A stretch of 36,517 nt of DNA from Candidatus Krumholzibacteriia bacterium (GTDB lineage: Bacteria; Krumholzibacteriota; Krumholzibacteriia; LZORAL124-64-63). Made by a program: the position numbers and the translations under genes. Every line of letters starts with the position of its first letter. The first letter of the stretch is position 1. The notes under the pieces are model-generated. The model was not told the origin of the DNA, searched no databases, and saw only the letters and a list, made by a program, of their open reading frames with translations. Location of the stretch: contig JAUVII010000012.1 in NCBI GenBank assembly GCA_030592845.1, forward strand, positions 1-36,517, written 5' to 3'. Of this stretch, positions 33,011 through 36,517 are shown piece after piece.

Positions 33011-33709
33011 ATGCTGACACCACGCCGTTCACAGGACCGGGGACACGTCGACCACGGCTGGCTGAACGCCAGGCACAGTTTTTCCTTCGCGGATTATCAC
33101 GATCCCGGCCATATGGGATTCCGGGTCCTGCGCGTCATCAATGAAGACGTCATCGCACCCGGCATGGGTTTCGGCACCCATCCCCACCGCGACATGGAAA
33201 TCCTCACCTACGTGATCGAAGGCGCCCTCCAGCATAAGGACAACATGGGTAACGGTTCGGTCATCCGTCCCGGCGATGTGCAATGGATGAGCGCGGGCAC
33301 CGGGGTCATGCACAGTGAATTCAATCCCTCACCGGACGATGAGACCCATCTGTTACAGATCTGGATCCTTCCAGACCGCAAGGAGCGCGCGCCCGATTAC
33401 GCGGAAAAGAATTTTTCCATCGCCGAACGGACCGATCGGTTGTGTCTGGTCGCCTCCGGGGACGGCGCCAACGGCTCCATCACCTGGGGACAGGATGTCT
33501 GTCTTTACGCATCACTCCTGTCCAGGGGCCGTGAAACGGCCCTTGAATTGGCCTCCGGACGACATGCCTGGGTCCAGTTGGTGAACGGGGTTCTCGACTT
33601 GAACGGGGAAACCCTGACCGCCGGGGACGCCATGGCCGTATCCGAGGAACCCCGTTTAAGCTTCAAGGCCACCGAGGATTGTGAATTCCTGGTCTTCGAT
33701 CTTCCCTGA
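33011..33709 (+). CDS. Pirin-family bicupin (YhhW-like)
   Basis: 232 residues with AAAGGAA upstream of ATG 33011. The N-terminal cupin has the metal ligands His57 and His59 (THPHRDMEI) and His101 and Glu103 (VMHSEFN), in the standard pirin arrangement. The second cupin is degenerate, as usual. YhhW and pirins show quercetin 2,3-dioxygenase activity in vitro, and the biological role is uncertain. It lies 33 bases after the MOSC gene and is probably cotranscribed. Confidence 0.93.
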   Translation: MLTPRRSQDRGHVDHGWLNARHSFSFADYHDPGHMGFRVLRVINEDVIAPGMGFGTHPHRDMEILTYVIEGALQHKDNMGNGSVIRPGDVQWMSAGTGVMHSEFNPSPDDETHLLQIWILPDRKERAPDYAEKNFSIAERTDRLCLVASGDGANGSITWGQDVCLYASLLSRGRETALELASGRHAWVQLVNGVLDLNGETLTAGDAMAVSEEPRLSFKATEDCEFLVFDLP

Positions 33710-33792
33710 GCCCCCATAAAAGAGTTATCATATCTTCCAACATCTATCCCGGCTTGTGGTGAAACCTGAACCTGTCGATGGGGAACCCTTTC

Positions 33793-34497
33793 ATGTGCGG
33801 CCGCATCATTCTCACCTCGGCGCCCCATGTCCTGGCGGAAAAGTTTTTCCTGGACATGGTTCCCGACCTCCTGCCCCGCTTCAACATCGCGCCCACCAGC
33901 GATGTCGCCGCCGTGGTGCCCAATCCGCGTTCCGACGGCCGCCTTTTGAAGATGTTCCGCTGGGGTCTGGTGCCGCCCTGGAGTCCCGGACCCGAAGTGG
34001 GCGCCAAGATGATCAACGCCCGCAGCGAAACCGTGCTTGAAAAACCCTCCTTCAGGGAAGGGTTCATTGCACGGCGCTGTCTGATTCCGGTGAATGGTTT
34101 CTACGAGTGGCAAAAGCGTGACGGCATCAAACAGCCCTTCCTCTTCCGGAAAAGGGACCTCGGCATTTTCGCCCTGGCCGGGCTTTGGGAACACTGGGAA
34201 TATCCCGGAGGACGGCAACTGGACACCTGCACCATCCTGACCACCGCGGCCAACACCACCATGCGCCCCATACATCACCGCATGCCCGTCGTCCTGCCGG
34301 AAAAAGACTATGGGATCTGGCTGGATCTGCCGCCGGACAAGGTTGAACATCTGCAGGAACTGCTGAAGCCGTGCGCGGCGGACTTCCTGCTGGCCCATCC
34401 TGTCACGCCCCGCGTGAACAGCCCTGCTTTCGATGAACCCGAATGCCTGACTCCGGTCTGGGACGACCCCCGGGGACAGATGAACATGTTTGAATGA
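33793..34497 (+). CDS. yedK: SRAP-domain abasic-site protein, YedK/HMCES-like
   Basis: 234 residues from ATG 33793. This start is required because the catalytic cysteine must be residue 2 (MCGRI) and become the N-terminus after Met removal. An in-frame ATG at 33778 would bury it. Other active-site residues: INARSET (Asn75), GFYEW (Glu105) and HHRMP (His161/162). The protein crosslinks to abasic sites in single-stranded DNA and shields them. Its last four bases overlap the next gene's start. The nearby dinB is also a DNA-damage tolerance gene, though on the other strand. Confidence 0.95.
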   Translation: MCGRIILTSAPHVLAEKFFLDMVPDLLPRFNIAPTSDVAAVVPNPRSDGRLLKMFRWGLVPPWSPGPEVGAKMINARSETVLEKPSFREGFIARRCLIPVNGFYEWQKRDGIKQPFLFRKRDLGIFALAGLWEHWEYPGGRQLDTCTILTTAANTTMRPIHHRMPVVLPEKDYGIWLDLPPDKVEHLQELLKPCAADFLLAHPVTPRVNSPAFDEPECLTPVWDDPRGQMNMFE

Positions 34498-35261
34498 CGG
34501 GCCCGGCCCGCCATCAGAAGGGACACCCACTTCCCGTGTCAGCAACCAACGACTTTCATGCCACTCCCGAAGGGACCGAACCCGGCCTCAGGCTGTTCCT
34601 GGATTCCGCCGACCCCGCCGAATGGGCTCGTTTCCTTCCCCTCGGATATTTTCACGGAGTGACGACCAATCCCCTTCTCCTGGAGCGGACAGGCCAGGCT
34701 TGCACCCTGGACAACCTGCGCGACCTCGCGAGCAAGGCCGGAAATCTGGGCGCCCGTGAAATCCAGCTTCAAACCTGGGGCGAATCCCTTGAGGAGATGG
34801 TTGACACCGGGGTCAAGTTAGCCGAGCTGGCCGATTCAAAACTGCGCGCGGTGATAAAGATCCCCGCCACCAGCGAGGGATTCCGGGCAGCCCGCATCCT
34901 GCGTGACGTGGGCCGGGCCGTCACCCTGACGGCCGTCTATACACCCGCCCAGGTTCTGGCGGCCGCCGGCCTGGGCGCCGCCTATGCCGCGCCCTATCTC
35001 GGTCGTCTCGACGATGCGGGCCACGACGGGGCGGCCATCGTTCTGACCATGCACAAAATTCTCGCGGGAACAGGATCGAACACACGACTTTTGACAGCCA
35101 GCCTGCGCACGGCCGAACAGGTTGTTGACCTGGCCGCCGCGGGCCTGGATACTTTCACCTTCGGGGCCGGTGTGGCCACCGAACTGTTGGCGTCCGACCT
35201 GACCGAAACCGCCGCCACCGATTTTCAAAGGGCCGCCAAGGCCATGGGAGATAAATCATGA
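34494..35261 (+). CDS. Transaldolase / fructose-6-phosphate aldolase-like protein
   Basis: 255 residues from ATG 34494, overlapping the upstream stop; GTG 34536 is a possible later start since the first 25 residues are not conserved-looking. TIM-barrel class I aldolase: LFLDSADPAEW (Asp37), GVTTNP (56-60) and Schiff-base Lys122 in RAVIKIPAT. The short size fits the TalC/FSA group (about 215-220 residues plus the N-terminal extension) and not full-length transaldolase. It transfers or cleaves three-carbon units of sugar phosphates. Four-base overlap with the next gene. Confidence 0.85.
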   Translation: MTGPARHQKGHPLPVSATNDFHATPEGTEPGLRLFLDSADPAEWARFLPLGYFHGVTTNPLLLERTGQACTLDNLRDLASKAGNLGAREIQLQTWGESLEEMVDTGVKLAELADSKLRAVIKIPATSEGFRAARILRDVGRAVTLTAVYTPAQVLAAAGLGAAYAAPYLGRLDDAGHDGAAIVLTMHKILAGTGSNTRLLTASLRTAEQVVDLAAAGLDTFTFGAGVATELLASDLTETAATDFQRAAKAMGDKS

Positions 35262-35740
35262 AAAAACTGATTCCGTTACTGATCATCACCTGCCTTTTCC
35301 TGGGAACGGCCAACGCCCAAGCCCAGTCTTATTACCAGAAGGAAGGCAGCCTTTATGCCGAAATCATGGGAAACGGCGGCGAGATTTCCGCCAACTTCGA
35401 AAAATTCCTGGGAAGGACCGCCAGCATCAAGGTGGGCGCCGGGCTGACGGGCGTGGCCTATCGCAAAGGTTACGTGATCCCCTTCGGCATGAGTTTCTTT
35501 TTCGGCGGCAGCAGGAACAAGATCGAGATCGGCGGAGGCGGAGCCTGGGTGGATTTCGACGACGAGGGCACCGACGATGTCATCTATGACCTGCAAGAGG
35601 ATCAAGTGGTCGCCAATGGAGTGATCGGTTACCGGTTTATCGGGGACTACGGCTACACTTTCCGGTTGGCCTTCACCCCTGTCTATACCAAGGACGGCTT
35701 CCAACCGATGGGCGGAGCTATTTTCGGTTACGCGTTCTGA
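35258..35740 (+). CDS. Small secreted, probably outer-membrane beta-barrel protein of unknown function
   Basis: 160 residues from ATG 35258, overlapping the aldolase stop. The signal peptide is about 1-22 (ANAQAQS). The remainder is strand-rich with glycine and aromatic alternation (SLYAEIMGNGGEISANFEKFLG, FGMSFFFGGSRNKIEIGGGG) and ends in GGAIFGYAF, with a terminal Phe. This suggests a small barrel of about eight strands. No name can be given. Confidence 0.75.
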   Translation: MKKLIPLLIITCLFLGTANAQAQSYYQKEGSLYAEIMGNGGEISANFEKFLGRTASIKVGAGLTGVAYRKGYVIPFGMSFFFGGSRNKIEIGGGGAWVDFDDEGTDDVIYDLQEDQVVANGVIGYRFIGDYGYTFRLAFTPVYTKDGFQPMGGAIFGYAF

Positions 35741-35741
35741 T

Positions 35742-36517
35742 TCAGGCCAGTTTCAGATACTGGTCCAGCAGTCCCGCCAACAACTTCGGAACCAGCTTCA
35801 TGCGTTCCGGAGTTTCCACATAGGCGATCCGCATCTGGGTCCGTCCGGGATTGGGAGCGCCCGCCTCCACGCTGTAGAATCCCGCCATGGGGGCCGTCAG
35901 CAGCGTCATCTTCTTTCCAGCCAAGTCCACACTTCCGGTGCGGGCGCAGAACAGGACAAATTCCAGGGCGTCGAAATCCGCGGGCACGATATTCCGCACA
36001 TCCACCACCGAATAGATGCTGGCGTCCGGTCGGGACACGATGGCCCCCGGCATGAGATCCCGCATCCGTGAGGTGAATTCCCGCAGCATGCCCTGATAAT
36101 ATTCCCTTTGCCGGCCGTACCATTTCTGGAGATCCTCGTGGGACTCGCCGGCCAGACCACCGAAAATGTACTGGCCGATAACGTTGGAACACAGGCCCGC
36201 TGTATTTTCCGCCACGGACTGCGCGTGAAAATCGGGATTGTCCGTAACCAGGGCGCCGATGCGGAGTCCGCAGGCGTTCCAGACCTTGGACGAGGTTTCG
36301 ATACTGATCCTTCGCCCGTTGATACCCGGGACTTCCTCTTCGGTCAGTCCCCAGACACTCACGGTCTCGGCGTCGGTGTAGTAGAGCTCACGGTAGGCTT
36401 CGTCACTGATCATCCACAGCCCGTGTTTCACACACAACCGCGCCAACTCAACCAGGGATTGCCGGTCGTAAAGCTGACCGGTGGGATTGTCATAGGGTAT
36501 GACGACCATGGCCGCGG
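35742..36517 (-). CDS. Class I/II PLP-dependent aminotransferase, C-terminal part (5' end outside window)
   Basis: The frame is open to the right edge (reading A-A-M-V-V-I-P-Y-D-N-P-T-G at the edge), so the N-terminus is missing. About 258 residues are visible. PLP-binding features: YDNPTGQ, SDEAYRELYY (Asp/Tyr), and the Schiff-base lysine in IETSSKVWNACGLRIGA. The arginine that binds substrate carboxylate is likely in GRTQMRIAYVET. General amino-acid aminotransferase of the aspartate/aromatic type; the substrate is not determinable. Convergent with the small outer-membrane protein gene, one base apart. Confidence 0.92.
   Translation of the reverse strand, partial: AAMVVIPYDNPTGQLYDRQSLVELARLCVKHGLWMISDEAYRELYYTDAETVSVWGLTEEEVPGINGRRISIETSSKVWNACGLRIGALVTDNPDFHAQSVAENTAGLCSNVIGQYIFGGLAGESHEDLQKWYGRQREYYQGMLREFTSRMRDLMPGAIVSRPDASIYSVVDVRNIVPADFDALEFVLFCARTGSVDLAGKKMTLLTAPMAGFYSVEAGAPNPGRTQMRIAYVETPERMKLVPKLLAGLLDQYLKLA

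Noticed and set aside
33778-33792. Upstream ATG for the SRAP protein
   Set aside because: It would place five residues before the catalytic Cys, which must be at position 2.

Overview
The window is a GC-rich bacterial chromosome segment with tightly packed genes. Gene ends are often marked by strong hairpin terminators. No rRNA, tRNA, CRISPR array, transposase or phage gene was seen. The organism looks like a Gram-negative didemm bacterium (outer-membrane barrels, lipoproteins, many periplasmic c-type cytochromes). Secreted proteins with dockerin-like calcium loops, and two secreted paralogues ending in a shared VEESSxGxVKSLFR tail, resemble proteins of uncultured FCB-group lineages (Krumholzibacteriota or Eisenbacteria-like). 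That placement is an impression from family resemblance, not a proven assignment.

Layout. 1-3.1 kb: the end of a hydroxylamine-oxidoreductase-like multiheme cytochrome, a NapC/NirT-type membrane multiheme quinol dehydrogenase, then an iodotyrosine-deiodinase-like flavoprotein. 3.3-6.7 kb: a secreted dockerin-like protein, and alaS on the opposite strand. 6.9-11.1 kb: a poly-N-acetylglucosamine-type exopolysaccharide operon in the order pgaD-like, pgaC, YaiO/PgaA-like barrel, pgaB-like deacetylase. 11.1-16 kb: a YjbQ-family gene and glnA on the minus strand, diverging from a three-gene sarcosine-oxidase/dye-linked amine dehydrogenase complex. 16-22 kb: a TIGR01777 epimerase-like gene, a degenerate crotonase, two secreted paralogues, an AT-rich gap and an S9 peptidase.

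22.1-28.4 kb is the most interesting block. A decaheme MtrA-type cytochrome and an MtrB-type barrel form a likely porin-cytochrome conduit for extracellular electron transfer. They are followed by a TetR regulator with a candidate autoregulatory operator, a 12-heme lipoprotein cytochrome, and a tandem-rhodanese lipoprotein. The 12-heme gene contains a single in-frame UGA, followed at the right distance by a stem-loop that fits the rules for a bacterial SECIS element. It may therefore be a selenocysteine-containing multiheme cytochrome. A point-mutated pseudogene, a base-call error, or stop/restart translation are the alternatives.

28.5-36.5 kb: a minus-strand operon (dinB, DUF4230-like, SLOG/TIGR00725, MalY/PatB C-S lyase), then a plus-strand set (MOSC/YcbX-like, pirin, SRAP/HMCES, transaldolase-like, small outer-membrane protein), and the C-terminal part of a class I/II aminotransferase running off the right edge.

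Taken together, the window describes a respiratory bacterium with several multiheme electron-transfer modules: quinol to periplasm through the NapC-like protein, a nitrogen-compound-type octaheme family enzyme, and a trans-outer-membrane conduit. It also carries a biofilm polysaccharide system and amino-acid oxidation genes.
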